A stretch of 64,000 nucleotides of DNA from Leptobrachium leishanense (GCA_009667805.1 CM019063.1:89493877-89557876), one strand, 5' to 3'; counted from the stretch's first letter, positions 1 to 12,799 are shown. The notes: generated by a model not told the origin, from the letters alone. Made by a program: numbers and translations.

Positions 1-283
1 GCTAAATTTTCTTTCTTCCAGTCTAAATGGATGACCCCTTGTCCTGTGTATAGACCTGTTAATGAATAGGTTATCAGACAATGGTTGATAATGGCCCCGT
101 ATATATTTATATAAGTGTAGCGCTCACTCCCGGAGGAGCCACTGAAATTGAACCTCGGGTTAGTCTCCCCGCACTAGGGAATAAATATACTCCAGCACCA
201 TTGTGGATTTTATAAATTATATAGTTTACTAGAATAAATGGCATATAATGAATAACACGGTGTTCGTAGATATATTTACAGTA

Positions 284-449
284 CTTCGTAATGCGGGAAA
301 CGCGCAGCGGAAAAGGAATACGATGCTTCGTAATTCGAGGAACGCGCAGCGGAAAAGAAATACAATGCTTCGTAATTCGAGAAACGCGCAGCGGAAAAGA
401 GAAAATACAAGGCTTCGTAATTCGAGAAACGCGCAGCGGAAAAGAAAAT
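284..449. repeat. Tandem repeat inside the solo LTR, about 4 units of ~42 bp
   Basis: Four successive units share CTTCGTAATTCGAGAAACGC followed by GCAGCGGAAAAG. The LTRs of the nearby full element carry only one such unit (around 5034-5067 and 13858-13892), so the array expanded within this copy or subfamily. Short ORFs here on both strands are by-products of the repeat. Confidence 0.85.
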
Positions 450-1095
450 GAAGAATAAATCTTTAACCCCCTATTGTGTTTGGGGAGTGAGTCCCGCACA
501 GGTTATGTCCCAGAATGTATGTGTGTGTGTGTGTTATGGTACCCGGGTACAATATTCAACTGGCCAGTGAATTGCTTAAGAGGTATCTTCGACTAGTCAA
601 GTTGGGGCCCTGTGGGTTTTGGAAACAAACAGCAGCGTGCTTTCTTTATTCACAAACGGCCTGGAAGGCCTCTCACCCATCCGCCAGATACTTGGTGCTC
701 CGCTCGATCCTGGACGTCTCTCCGCTCGATCCTGGCTGGGATTCTCTGGGCTACCGGATCCGCTGTCTTGCCTTTCTGTAGATGCTGCAAGATGTCCAGC
801 TCACCGCCTGCTCTCCCTGTCCGATCGATCTTGCGGTGCTCCTAACTCAGGGTCCTCTCGCTCACTTGGTATCAGCGTGGGTATTCCGGTGACTCTCTGG
901 GTCTTCCTCTGGTAAGGCTGAAGAACCCAGTCCTTAGCTCTGTCAGGCCCCAGCTGCGCTCCGGCCTAATCACTGTGTCGTTCTGCTGCTCTGCGTCTTG
1001 CTCCTCTCACTCCCTGGCGCGCTCTGCCAGCTCTCTCCACGAGGCTCAGGATGTAAGGGTCTGTGTCCCACCCACTTCCTGTGTCCGCTCCCAAA

Positions 1096-1114
1096 GCATG
1101 CCGGGAAATGTAGT
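1096..1114 (-). promoter_or_regulatory. ZNF143/Staf-like motif in the LTR
   Basis: The plus strand reads GCATGCCGGGAAATGTAGT; in the LTR sense direction it reads ACTACATTTCCCGGCATGC. This is close to the vertebrate ZNF143 (Staf) SBS motif as I remember it (ACTACAATTCCCAGCATGC). Equivalent sites, one or two bases weaker, occur at 5705-5723 and 14534-14552 in the other LTR copies. Function is inferred from the match only. Confidence 0.5.
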
Positions 1115-1675
1115 CCCAATGTTCAATGTCTCGTATCGCGCTTGTCTCCCTCCGGTGGCCAAAAATAGGTACTGCCACGACAGGGAATTAAACCCAGCGC
1201 TACATAAGGTTATCAGATCCCCTCTAAGGCGCCGTTTCTCTAAACTAAACAGGTTTAAGCTTGTTAGTCGTTCCTCATAACTTAACCCTTCGATTCCCCT
1301 TATTAATTTAGTTGCCCGTCTCTGCACTTTTTCTAGCGCTATAATATCTTTTTTAAGACAGGTGCCCAAAATTGCACGGCATATTCAAGGTGCGGCCTGA
1401 CCATTGATTTATACAGAGGCAAAATTATGTTTTCATCCTGAGAGTGAACTCCCCTTTTAATGCATGCCAATACTTTGCTGGCCTTGGCGGCTGCTGTTTG
1501 ACATTGCACATTGTTACTTAGTTTGAAGTCTATGATTATTCCCAAATCCTTCTCCTGCTTGGATTTCCCTAACTCCGTACCATCTGCATCCTGAGCTACA
1601 ACTCCTGGTAAGTTCCTGACACCTCATTTGGAGTATCGTGTGTAGTACTGGAGACCGTATCTCCAGAAGGATATA

Positions 1676-3279
<1,604 letters not shown>

Positions 3280-3502
3280 TAGACACTTTAGAGAGTTCAG
3301 AGATGGGCTACTAAAATGGTGTACGGCTTGAAGGAGAAAAGTTACCTTTGGAAAGGCTTAATGATCTTAACATGTATAGCTTGGAAGAAAGACGCGAAAG
3401 AGGAGATATGATACAAAACATTTAAAAACGTAAAGGGAATCATCAAGGTAGAGGACGGGAGTATATTTAAAAGGAAACAAAGTAGCAAAACAAGAGGACA
3501 TA

Positions 3503-4718
3503 CAGGGTTATTCAAAGAGATTCGAAAAGTCGTAGTGAACACCACACTGGCAAGAAGCTACCACCAGGATCTCCTGTTATTGCAGTAACTGCCTGGTCTC
3601 TATTGTTTCCTATTCCTTTCATACCTGTCTACAGCCTGCATCCCAAGGACCTACCCACAGCAACGCTAAAGACCTAACTACAGCTTGCACCTCAAGGACT
3701 TGTATCTATTACTCTCCTATTATCCTCATTCATCCTTCCCTCCATATCTGGTATATTCCTGCTATAACTCTTGTTCCCTTCCTTTAATATTAGTATATTC
3801 TAACAGGGTTATTCAAAGAGATTCGAAAAGTCACCGCACTTTCGGTGACTTTTCGTTCTCTTCAATTCAGTTCCTTTTGCAAATCCCATTTCTGTGACCC
3901 TGCGGTGTATTCAGCAAACACCACAGGGTCCCCGAATTGCAGGGAAAGGCTGCCGCAAACCCGACGAAAACGAACCGCAAAACCCAGCGAATGCACGCCG
4001 AAAACCCTCAAAAACATCTGGATTAACCTGCCGAAAACCACTGAAAAACCCGAGCAGGAGCCGATCACACGCAGCGAAGTCGCCAGAAAAAGCCGACACT
4101 GCAGACAGAGTGAAGTGAATAAATTAGGAAAACAGTTTGTACGAATGTTTGAAAAGTGAAACACTGTTTGCAAAGAAACTACTGAGCGAAAATGTCTGAA
4201 ATTTGCATATGAGGTCCAGGGAATGATAATAAAAAGGACTGTTAAAGAAAAAATAAGTAAACTTAAAAAAAATCAAAAAAAAAAATCGGACTTTAAAAAA
4301 AAAATTCAGAAAAATGCTTAAAATATCCTAAAAAATCTATAAAGAGACTCTTTACTGCATAATTTTATAATAAACGGTTTATTAGATATTGAATTAAAAC
4401 AGGAATATTTTTAACATTGAAGCCTATGGGAATCTCCTGAATAAATTTGCCGAATTAAACCACCGAATGGCAGGGCATTTGGGGAACCTTTCACTGCTGG
4501 TTTGTGTTCTCTGAATAGCCGAAGCAGTGCTTTTTCATGGGGTTTTCACTGCCCTCGAACAGGCACCGAACAGGCACCGTATGTTCAGGCAATTCGCCAA
4601 GGATTTGGCAAAATGCCTGCTCTCTGGATAGCCGAATGGCCAAGAAAGGTAACCGAACGCTGATTTTCAGCGTTCGGTTACCTTTCTCAAGCAATTCGGA
4701 TCTCTTTGAATAACCCTG
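3503..4718. mobile_element. MITE with CAGGGTTATTCAAAGAG termini
   Basis: The termini are inverted repeats: CAGGGTTATTCAAAGAGAT on the left and the complementary ATCTCTTTGAATAACCCTG on the right, flanked by a duplicated ATA (3500-3502, 4719-4721) in a CR1 fragment. There is no coding capacity. A 272-bp piece sits inside at 3532-3803. The right-hand part recurs at 15113-16134. A 3-bp duplication fits PIF/Harbinger-type elements, but the superfamily is not certain. Confidence 0.75.
3532..3803. mobile_element. Unidentified 272-bp insertion flanked by a 29-bp direct repeat
   Basis: The first 29 bases of the host MITE occur at 3503-3531 and again at 3804-3832, with 272 bp of unrelated pyrimidine-rich sequence between. 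This looks like an insertion with an unusually long target-site duplication. I see no poly-A tail, coding frame or terminal repeat that names it. Confidence 0.5.
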
Positions 4719-4872
4719 ATAGTCTTGGATTAGAGGGGCAAAGGTTTAAAAGTAACATCAGAGAGGGTGGCGGACACATGGAACATCATTCCAGTAGAAG
4801 TGGTAGAGGCTAAAACAGTGAATTTAAGCAGGCATGGGATAGGCATAAGACTATCCTAAATAAAAGATAAAT

Positions 4873-4972
4873 NNNNNNNNNNNNNNNNNNNNNNNNNNNN
4901 NNNNNNNNNNNNNNNNNNNNNNNNNNNNNNNNNNNNNNNNNNNNNNNNNNNNNNNNNNNNNNNNNNNNNNNN
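4873..4972. other. Assembly gap (100 N)
   Basis: Exactly 100 Ns, the usual placeholder for a gap of unknown size. It hides the end of the CR1 fragment, the outer part of the Gypsy 3' LTR and probably the other half of the hAT element whose right end lies at 14636-15112. Confidence 1.
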
Positions 4973-5806
4973 AGTTTACTGGATAAACTGGCATATAAAG
5001 AGTAACACGGTATTCGTATATATATTTACAGTAGTTCGTAATGCGAGAAACGTGTAGCGGAAAAGGAAAAAAGAATTTTAACCCCTTTGTGATTGGAGTG
5101 TGAGTCCCGTACAGGCTATGTCCCAAGAAATGTAAGTGTAGGTGTGTATTGGTACCCGGGTACAATATTCAACTGGCCAGTGAATTATTTATGAGGTATC
5201 TTCGACTAGTCATGTTGGGGCCCTGTAGGTTTTGAGAAAACTGCAGCGTGCTTTAGTACTTTACAGTGGCCGGGAAGGCCTCTCACCCATCTGCCAGATA
5301 CTCTGCGCTCCGCTCGACTCAGGACGTCTCTCCGCTCGATTTTGACTGGGATTCTCTGTGTCACCGGATCCACTGTCTTTCTTGTCTGTATCTGCCACAA
5401 GATGTCCAGCTCACCGCTTGCACTCCCTGTTAAATCGTCTGCGGTCTCCTAACTCGGGGTCCTTCAGCTTACTCTGTATCTGTGTAGGGTTACTAGCGGT
5501 GGATCACTGGGTCTTCGTCCAATAAGAAGGGAAAACCGATCTCCAGCTCTGCTAGGCCGCACCTGCACTCTGGCCTGGTCGCGATCACTATCTCCTGCAC
5601 TTGCGTCTTGCTCCTCTCACTCCTCTGCGCGCTCTGATGGCTCTCTCCATGAGGCTGCGGATGTAAATGTCTCTTTCCCACCCACTTCCTGTTCCGCCCA
5701 CAAAGCATGCTGGAAAATGTAGTCCCAATGTCTTACATTGCGCTTGTCTCCCTCTGGTGGCCAAAAACAAGTACTACCACGACAGTAAATTAAAACCAGT
5801 GCTACA
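4973..5806 (-). repeat. 3' LTR of the PNMA-type Gypsy, truncated by the gap
   Basis: Aligns with 13803-14635 of the 5' LTR with scattered substitutions and ends ...GCTACA. The first ~110 bp of the LTR are missing in the N gap, so the target-site duplication of the whole element cannot be tested. Confidence 0.9.
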
Positions 5807-5820
5807 CTCTCCCCCTCCTA
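5807..5820 (-). other. Polypurine tract
   Basis: On the minus strand TAGGAGGGGGAGAG directly abuts the 3' LTR (TGTAGC...). This is the position and composition of the plus-strand primer in LTR retrotransposons. Confidence 0.85.
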
Positions 5821-5875
5821 GAACTCTTGGGTCTCTCCAAGGAGGTATAACAGTTGCATTACATTTCAACATATA

Positions 5876-6424
5876 TTAGGCAACATATACAGGTTCAGCA
5901 GCAAGCATACAATGGGTTAGATACACTTCCTCAAGTTGACTCATGCTTTTGACTACCTCAGCTAACATAGCAGACACTGCAGGCAACCTTCGAACTGTGG
6001 TGACGGCCTCTTCAGTGCTATGTCCTGGTGAGTCGTAGGTGAGTCTCTGGGGCGGTCGAATAGAGCGTTTTGGTTCTGGCTCAATCAGTTCCTCTTCAGG
6101 TGGAAGTACTATAGGTGCGGGTTCAGTTCTTCTTTCCACAACTGGAACAAACATCTCTTCGGAGTATGATCCTTCCAGTGAAGGCATAGAACTGTAGTCA
6201 TAAGACTCGGCTTCAGGAACTACAGGGATTTCAATAGTCTCAGGGACTTCTAACTGAAATTCGGGAGCCTCAGGCCTCAAATTACTTTCCCACCGTTCAG
6301 GAACTGGAATGACCTCTTCAGGCTCTGGGGAGCGCATCCAATCCAGACAAAAACTTTCTTCCTCACTGTCCCTCTCACTCTCCTCGGTAGCCCGGGTCTG
6401 CTGAGACCGAGTAACGGGAGTCAA
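5876..6424 (-). pseudogene. Gypsy pol C-terminal acidic tail
   Basis: A 182-codon frame rich in Glu and Pro, ending the pol polyprotein. It includes 'RPPQRLTYDSPG', a motif common near the C terminus of vertebrate Gypsy Pol proteins. It overlaps the upstream integrase frame by 4 bases (ATGA), so it is either a frameshifted continuation or a separate small ORF; I favour continuation. It has no signal peptide or membrane segment, which argues against an envelope gene. Confidence 0.6.
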
Positions 6425-7025
6425 ACGTGGAGCAGGCGGTTCGGCAGAGAAAGTTCGTTCCCAACTGGTATCCTCACAGCCTCTCTCAAAGGTAATAAAT
6501 GATTCCGGTGCCAGTTCTTAAGAGGCCCAGCCTTTCCATCCGGCCGGATTTGGTACACTGGCAGACCCGGCAGTTGCTTGCAGACAATGTAGACCTGAGA
6601 ACTCCATCTATCCGCTAACTTGTGCCTTGCAGCAGCACCCAAGTTCTTCAACAAAACCCTATCACCGGGTTGTAGATCCTGTATCCGAACTTTTAAGACA
6701 TAGTTCCGTTTATTCCTTTGTTCCCTGTTTCCTGAGGTCAAACGGGCCTGTTCAAACGCAGAGGCCAAGTTCTTTCGAAGTCAATCCACATAATTTCTAT
6801 GAGAAGCTATCGACGTCTGATCCAGAGATAGCCCAAATGCCAAATCAACCGGCAGTCGAGCTTCTCTTCCGAACATAAGACGGTACGGTGAGTATCCAGT
6901 AGCGTCACTCTCCGTACTGTTATATGCATGTACCAGCGTAGCTATGTGACGACTCCAGCTCTGCTTCTCTCTGTTTGACAGTGTCCCCAGCATGTTTAGC
7001 AGCGTTCGATTAAACCTTTTCGGGT
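6421..7025 (-). pseudogene. Integrase C-terminal region (frameshifted continuation)
   Basis: The frame 7025-6781 carries the end of the integrase core ('YNSTESDATGYSPYRLMFGR') and meets a stop at 6781. The reading continues at 6768-6421 with 'QDLQPGDRVLLKNLG' and 'WHRNHLLPL', the usual GPY/F-side features of Gypsy integrases. At least two breaks separate this from the upstream pol frame. Confidence 0.8.
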
Positions 7026-8956
7026 TGAGCATCACCTTGAGGGTGATATGGTGTCGTTCGGGTCTTCTGAATTCCCAGCAGTTCCAGTAATTGCCCAACA
7101 AGCCGGCTTTCAAAGTCTCTACCCCGATCAGAGTGTATTCTCCTTGGTAGGCCATAGTGAACAAAGAACTTTTCCATCAGAACCTTCGCCACCGTAGGGG
7201 CACGTTGGTCTTTCGTAGAAAAGGCTTGGACGTAACGTGTGAAATGATTAGTCACTACTAGAATATTTCCCTGCCCACTAGCATCCGGCTCTAAGCACAG
7301 GAAATCAACGCACACCAAATCCATGGGTCCTTGACTTTGCAGATGGCTCATTGGAGCGGTTCGGGTCGGTAGGGTCTTCCTTTGGATACACCTCAGACAT
7401 GAATGGCAGTAACTTTCCACTTCAGCTCTCATGCAAGGCCAATAGAATCTGTCTCGCACCAGCTTAAAAGTCCTTTCTGCGCCCAAATGTCCATGTTCAT
7501 CATGTAGCAATCGCAGTACACTCTCTCTATGTTTAGTGGGAAGGAACAACTGTTGGGTCTCTTCAGCATTGGTTGAGGGGCCCCTTCGGTAGACCACCCC
7601 ATCCAATATCTTCAACCGTTCCCACTCTTTGTAGACCAATCTGGCTCCATCTGGGGAATTGGTAAGCAGAATTTCCCGTTGGTTCGCAGTTAGGGCCTTT
7701 ACGGTTAACGCAATTAAAGGGTCTCTAGCCTGATCAGCTCTCAGGTCCTGTTTTGAAAAAGTAGGCAGACTTTCATCCCTCAATTGCGTAGGGTTCCAAT
7801 AGAACTCCGGAACAGCCGCAGACATGACTCCTATGGCTTCCGCTTCAATCCCTCCCTTGACCCGGCGCTCTGCTCCTTGACACAAAGCTTGCACCCCGTC
7901 TGCAGTTAACTGAGTCCATTCTGTAGTGTAGGGTCTTCTCGACAAAGCATCAGCATCTCGATTATTCACCCCAGGACGATACTTCAGGCTGAACCGAAAC
8001 CCTGACAGAGCGGCCAACCACTGATGTCCCGTTGCGTCCAGCTTCGCAGTGGTAAGGACGTAGGTAAGAGGATTGTTATCCGTCTTTATCACAAACTCGG
8101 CTCCATACAGATAGTCCTTTAGCTTGTCTACCACCGCCCACTTCAAGGCTAGGAACTCCAACTTGTGGGTAGGATAGTTCTTTTCAGAAGGCGTAAGGCT
8201 CCGGCTCACATACGCTACAGGCCTCAGCAATCCACCATACTCTTGGTACAGGACTCGACCTAGACCTTCTCTGCTGGCATCCACATGCAGTTCGTACGGC
8301 TTGTGAGGGTCTGCATAGGCCAAGACAGGAGCTCGAGTTAAACTCTCTTTCAGCTTCAAGAAAGCACCTTCGCATTGACTAGTCCATTCTCCCTGGATAG
8401 ACTCTCGAGCTTTCCTTGGCCCTGGAGCCGACGGACTTCGGTCAGAGGCCTTATGGCCTTCTTCTGTGTTTTCCTTCTGTAGGAGCTTGTTCAGTGGTTG
8501 AGCTATTTTGGCAAATCCTCCTACAAATCTTCGATAATAGGAGCAGAACCCCAAGAAAGATCTAAGTTCAGTAACGTTTCGGGGTCTAGGCCAGGAAGCT
8601 ACGGCCTCCAACTTCCGAGGATCTGTCGAAACGCCTTCTGCTGAGACCACATGTCCCATATACGTAACAGACGGTAAACAGAATTGACATTTCTCCAGAG
8701 ACAGTTTCAATCCCTCTTCATGGAGCCTCTTCAAAACCTTCTCCAACCGTTGCTCATGTTCTTCCAGAGTCTTCCCGAACACAATTATGTCATCCAGATA
8801 CACTAATACTTCGATCAGGTTCATGTCCCCAACGGTCTTCTCCATTAACCGTTGGAACGTGGCTGGAGCCCCCGTAAGCCCTTGAGGCATTCTGTTGAAC
8901 TCAAAGAACCCCAATGGGCAGATGAACGCAGTCTTCTCTTTGTCTTCAGGATGCAT
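7010..8956 (-). pseudogene. Gypsy pol: RT (part), RNase H, integrase
   Basis: A 648-codon frame. From its N side: RT palm with 'PQGLTGAPATFQRLM' and catalytic 'YLDD' (about residue 54), 'FLGFCSYYRRFV' connection, RNase H with 'HVDASREGLG' and 'KTDNNPLTY', then the integrase zinc finger (His in 'HGHLGAERTF', Cys in 'CHSCLRC') and core with 'VDFLCLEPD' and 'SDRGRDF'. RT fingers upstream are separated by a solo LTR (9027-9789). The frame is lost near 7020 before the last catalytic Glu. Minus-strand neighbours confirm element order. Confidence 0.92.
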
Positions 8957-9026
8957 TGGTATCTGGTGATACCCACTTCGCAGGTCTAGTACACTAAACC
9001 ATTTTGCTCCAGACAGACACTGTAAG

Positions 9027-9789
9027 TGTCATGAATCAAGCCTGTGCCCGCACCTAATCCCTGGCAAACCCTTATTCACCTGCCTAGGTTTGTATGCAGG
9101 TTACAGATTCCCCTATCTGGCTGTTAAGCTTCTGTTGTGGTACCTACAGGTGTATACTATTTCACCTAAATGAAGCCTGCTTAAAAGAGGGATCCACCCT
9201 TCCATCAGGGCTTCAACATAAACGTCCCTGGAAGTGCAGACCTGTTCCTGAAGCTCCCTACCGTTGTACCTGTATCCCTCCAGTGATACTCCCAAGTGGA
9301 ACCCTGCTACCAAGGAGAATCTCCTCATCAAGGTACGCTGCTCTCAAGAACCCTCGTTCACCAAGGTACCCCGCTCTCAAGAACCCTCGTTCATCAAGGT
9401 ACCCCGCTCTCAAGAACCCTCGTTCATCAAGGTACCCCGCTCTCAAGAACCCTCGTTCACCAAGGTACCCCGCTCTCAAGAACCTCGTTCATCAAGGTAC
9501 CCCGCTCTCAAGAACCCTCCTTCAAGTGTACCCCGCTCCCAAGAATCCTCGTCCTTCAAGTGTACCCCGCTCCAAGAATCCTCATTCAAGTATACCCTGC
9601 TCTCGAACCCCTGTTTCCAAGCTGAACCCTGAAACTTGCATACAGTCTGTTGCCTGCTAGTGCTCATATTATTTACTGTTTGCTTTGTTTATTCTTCAAT
9701 AAACCTTCAGTACCCAGCAACCTGTGTGGCTCCTACGATCACTGCATCCTGGGCTTACTTCACCCACCATCGCACTCCCATTCCTGACA
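9027..9789 (+). mobile_element. Solo LTR (second Gypsy-like family) inside the RT domain
   Basis: Starts TGTCA and ends TGACA, flanked by the 5-bp duplication GTAAG (9022-9026, 9790-9794). Removing it and one duplicate restores the host pol reading frame. AATAAA at about 9699 suggests plus orientation. Long ORFs in three frames here only translate the internal 30-bp repeat. Confidence 0.85.
9335..9605 (+). repeat. Minisatellite in the solo LTR, about 8-9 units of ~30 bp
   Basis: Units contain CAAGGTACCCCGCTCTCAAG followed by AACCCTCGTTCA, with increasing decay and indels toward the 3' side (9520-9605). Confidence 0.9.
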
Positions 9790-9794
9790 GTAAG

Positions 9795-11215
9795 GCATCT
9801 TCTATCAGAGGAGTTGCATATTGATCAGGGATGGTTCTCCGATTCAGCGTGTGATAATCTATGCATAGACGGACAGAACCATTCTTCTTCTGGACCATTA
9901 CTATTGGAGATGCATATGGGCTCCTGGACTCTTGAATCACCTTGGTTCTTTGCAGTTCATTCAGCTGTTCCCATAGATCATCCAAGTCTCCCAGCGGAAC
10001 TCGTCTTGACCTTTCACGAAATGGCTTGTCTTCTTGTAATCGAATGCGGTGCTCAGTACTTTTAGCTAGGCCCACGTCGAACTCATCTTTCGAGAACAAG
10101 TTCCTCCACTTTAGGACCTGGGACTGAAGACGTTTCTTCCATTCAGGTGAGATGGGAGCGTCCTTGGGGTAGAACCTTTCATCTGGAATCTCTTTATCCA
10201 CTCCCCCTCCTAAATCGGTAGGCGAGAGAGGCGTAGCAGACGCTACTTGCCCGATAGGCATTCGTGCTTTTAGGACTACTGGAGAATCAGACACATTACA
10301 CACACTGACTGAGACTCTTCCTCGTGTTCTTTTCAAAGCTTTAGTGGAAATAATTTCAGGGATTACTTCTACTCCGGCTTCACTCCCATGATTAAAATCG
10401 TTTTCCAGTACCACATAGGGGCCTGGTTGCGATCCGTTCAACTTGACTGAAGCCCGGAAACTCGTTACTTCTCCTGATTGCAGAACCTTCTCTGTTCCTT
10501 CCAATCTCCACAGGCGCCCCACTTCAGCAGGTGCCTTCTGTTCTTCGACCATTCTCTGATAGACCGGACGTAACATTGGGTGTACTCCTTTAGTAGAACC
10601 TTCTTCCAGTACGATAGGTGTCAGGAGACGTCGCACCAAGTCAGTATTTGTCCCCACTATCATGGAACTCCTGTTTGCCCCTGAAGGCCGAGTACACACA
10701 ATGGCCAATGCATCACAACCTCCGGACTGTCCTATGACTTCGGATCCGATCTCCAATTTCACCTGTAGATACCCGTCATAGGGGAGTTTCTCAGTTCCGA
10801 TACCCCAGATTTCCAGATCCTTCAATTTCTGTAAAGGTATGTGCTTCAAGTGTTTCTCATAGAAATCTCTGTAAATCAATGTCACTTGAGCCCCTGAGTC
10901 CAACAGAGCTTTAGTGTAGACTCCCTCCACTTGGATTGGCACAATAGGGGAAGGACCTATCAGCTGGTCAGGAAACTTGGTGGTGGCAACAGGACATTTA
11001 AACCCAGTTTGTTGTACCCTGGCCTTCTTCTTGGCCCGTGTAGGTTTTGGGTGTGCATTGCTTCCCCATGACGTAGGACCGGATGCTAAGGGAGTGACTC
11101 TTTCAGTCCTGGCAGGCTCAGCAGTTGGCCAGACTTTGGGCCCTCTCGCCCTCTTAGTCCTGGCTTGATTTTTGGAGCGGGTTTCAGCCTTCGGGCACCT
11201 AGGTTGCTCCTTCAC
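9795..11215 (-). pseudogene. Gypsy protease and RT fingers
   Basis: A frame of about 470 codons up to the nested solo LTR. It begins with a basic, Lys/Arg-rich linker, then an aspartic protease with 'LLDSGAQVTLIYRDFY' (active-site DSG), then the RT start with 'NELQRTKVIQESRSPYASPI' and 'VRLCIDYHTLNRRTIPDQYA'. It overlaps the gag frame by 4 bases at 11212-11215, so pol may be reached by reinitiation or frameshifting. The RT continues at 9021-7010 beyond the insertion. Confidence 0.9.
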
Positions 11216-11861
11216 TTGTGCCCTCTGGCGTTTCCCGCCGGTGAGGTAGATAACAGCCCTTCCAAGGCTTTCAAGAACTCTTCTACTCTATTTCCTTCAG
11301 GCTTTTGGCTTTTGCACTGTGTGCGGAAATGGCCCATTTCCCCGCAACTGAAACATCTCTTCTTTGAAGACGGAGACGCATTCACTTGCTGTGATTCGGT
11401 TGAAGGACCCTGACCAGACGCCACAGCAACTCCAGTTGTCTGCATGTCTGTAAGGAACTTCTGCATCTCGGTCTGTGTCTCTGTCACCTTCAACAATACT
11501 CGGCACAGTTCCGCGTGCGCCTGTTGCAATTCAGCTTGAGCTTCTTGTACCTTCTTAACAGTTTTGTGCAACTCGCCATGTGCAGAGAGGTTTAATTCTT
11601 TTGCAGCCTCCTCTGTGGATTTAAAAGTGATCGGATGCTCTTGTTCGTCCACTTCAGATCCATAGGTGTCTAACGAGTCACTTTCAGGCTGCAAGCATTC
11701 GTTATGCCTTACAGATTGCACGTAAGCTCTTTCTTCTCTCCTGAAGCATTTTTCTTCCAGTAAAGCCTCTTCCTCTCTGACAGCTCGGATCAGTTCCAGG
11801 TACTTCAATTCTCGATTACCTGCTTCTCAGCTGTAGCATCACTGGATCTAGAGGTTGAGCG
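11212..11861 (-). pseudogene. Gag C-terminal part with CCHC zinc knuckle
   Basis: The open frame from 11808 encodes a charged stretch with heptad-like Leu/Ala spacing ('LHKTVKKVQEAQAELQQAHA', likely coiled coil) followed by a nucleocapsid knuckle 'CFSCGEMGHFRTQC' (C-x2-C-x4-H-x4-C). The piece 11861-11809 is out of frame. It is separated from the capsid part by a hAT insertion at 11862-12791. Confidence 0.85.
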
Positions 11862-12791
11862 CAGTGGCGTAGCGTGGGGGGGGGCTGGGGGGGCCGTGGC
11901 CCCGGGCGCAGTTTTGTTAGGGGCGCAATGCGCCCCTAAAACTGGCCCGGGGGTTGAGGGGACCCAGATGCCGGGCAGCGCGGGAGTGCCTGCCCGGTCC
12001 TGAAGAGTCCGTCCTGTTAAAGGGAAGCGGCTGCGTGCAGGCGCAGCCGGTCACGTGGTCCGGCTAATCAGGTGGTACTGAGTCTCTGTACCACCTGACT
12101 GGCCAGACCGCGTGACCTGCGCACGCACGCCACGCAGTCGCATCACCTTCAACAGGACGGACTCTTCAGGACCGGGCAGGCACTCCCGCGCTGCCCGGCA
12201 TCTGGGTCCCCTCAACCCCTGCCGGAGCTGGAGCAATATCCAGGTGAGAGCTGGGCAAATCCATGTGTAAGCTGGGCAAATCCATGAGCTGGGCAAATCC
12301 ATGTGTGAGCTGGGGGCAAATCCATGACCTGGGGCAAATCCATGAGCTGGGGGCAAATCCATGAGCTGGGCAAATCCATGAGCTGGGCAAATCCATGAGC
12401 TGGGGGCAAATCCATGAGCTGGGGCAAATCCATGAGCTGGGGCAAATCCATGAGCTGGGCAAATCCATGTGTGAGCTGGGGCAAATCCATGTGTGAGCTG
12501 GGGCAAATCCATGAGCTGGGGGCAAATCCATGAGCTGGGCAAATCCATGACCTGGGGGCAAATCCATGAGCTGGGCAAATCCATGAGCTGGGGGCAAATC
12601 CATGACCTGGGGGCAAATACATGAGCTGGGGGCAAATCCATGAGCTGGGGCAAATCCATGAGCTGGGCAAATCCATGAGCTGGGGCAAATCCATGTGTGA
12701 GCTGGGGCAATATCGATAACATGTCCACAGGTGGGGGGGGCGCACAATTCTTGGCTGGCCCCGGGCGCTGACAACCCACGCTACGCCACTG
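11862..12791. mobile_element. Non-autonomous hAT element with hairpin and minisatellite
   Basis: Inverted termini CAGTGGCGTAGCGTGGG / CCCACGCTACGCCACTG, flanked by an 8-bp duplication GTTGAGCG (11854-11861, 12792-12799): the hAT signature. It has no transposase. The left half is a GC-rich inverted repeat (arms about 11950-12040 and 12140-12222); the right half is a minisatellite. Removing the element and one duplicate rejoins the host gag. Confidence 0.93.
12226..12720. repeat. Minisatellite, core GAGCTGGGGCAAATCCAT (17-25 bp units)
   Basis: About 25 units of GAGCTGGGGCAAATCCAT with 1-3 G length changes; some carry GTGT (CATGTGTGAGCTGG). The complementary core CTCATGGATTTGCCCC matches the arrays at 14636-14945 and 31015-31720. 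Apparent proteins of ~200 residues in all three minus frames are translations of this repeat, not genes. Confidence 0.95.
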
Positions 12792-12799
12792 GTTGAGCG

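Larger units (their letters stand above)
116..1204 (-). mobile_element. Solo LTR of the PNMA-Gag-type Gypsy family
   Basis: The segment starts TGTAGCGC and ends GCGCTACA and aligns over its length with the LTR at 13693-14635, in the same orientation. It is flanked by a 4-bp target-site duplication, TAAG (112-115 and 1205-1208). No internal element sequence is present, so it is a solo LTR left by LTR-LTR recombination. It is longer than the 943-bp LTR partly because of an expanded internal tandem repeat at 284-449. It interrupts a LINE reading frame. Confidence 0.9.
1..1620 (-). mobile_element. LINE ORF2 C-terminal fragment (CR1/L2/Rex group), split by a solo LTR
   Basis: Minus-strand translation of 1620-1205 and then 115-1 gives the conserved tail downstream of the reverse transcriptase of jockey-group LINEs: '[18 protein letters not shown]', then '[20 protein letters not shown]', then 'TRGHPFRLEERKFS'. 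A frameshift near 1365 separates the first two blocks. The frame runs into a solo LTR at 1204 and continues in phase at 115. No endonuclease or catalytic YADD box lies in the window, so this is a truncated, dead copy. The exact clade is uncertain. Confidence 0.8.

Noticed and set aside
5876..6424. Envelope gene of the PNMA-type Gypsy element
   Set aside because: No signal peptide, membrane segment or cysteine pattern; acidic Pro-rich tail typical of the end of pol.
9094..9660. 188-codon and overlapping ORFs
   Set aside because: Repeat translation of the 30-bp minisatellite in a solo LTR; open in several frames at once.
12051..12779. Three overlapping ~200-codon minus-strand ORFs
   Set aside because: All three frames are long because the repeat unit lacks stops; the peptides are repeats of 'MDLPPAHGFAP' type and mark a minisatellite in a hAT element.
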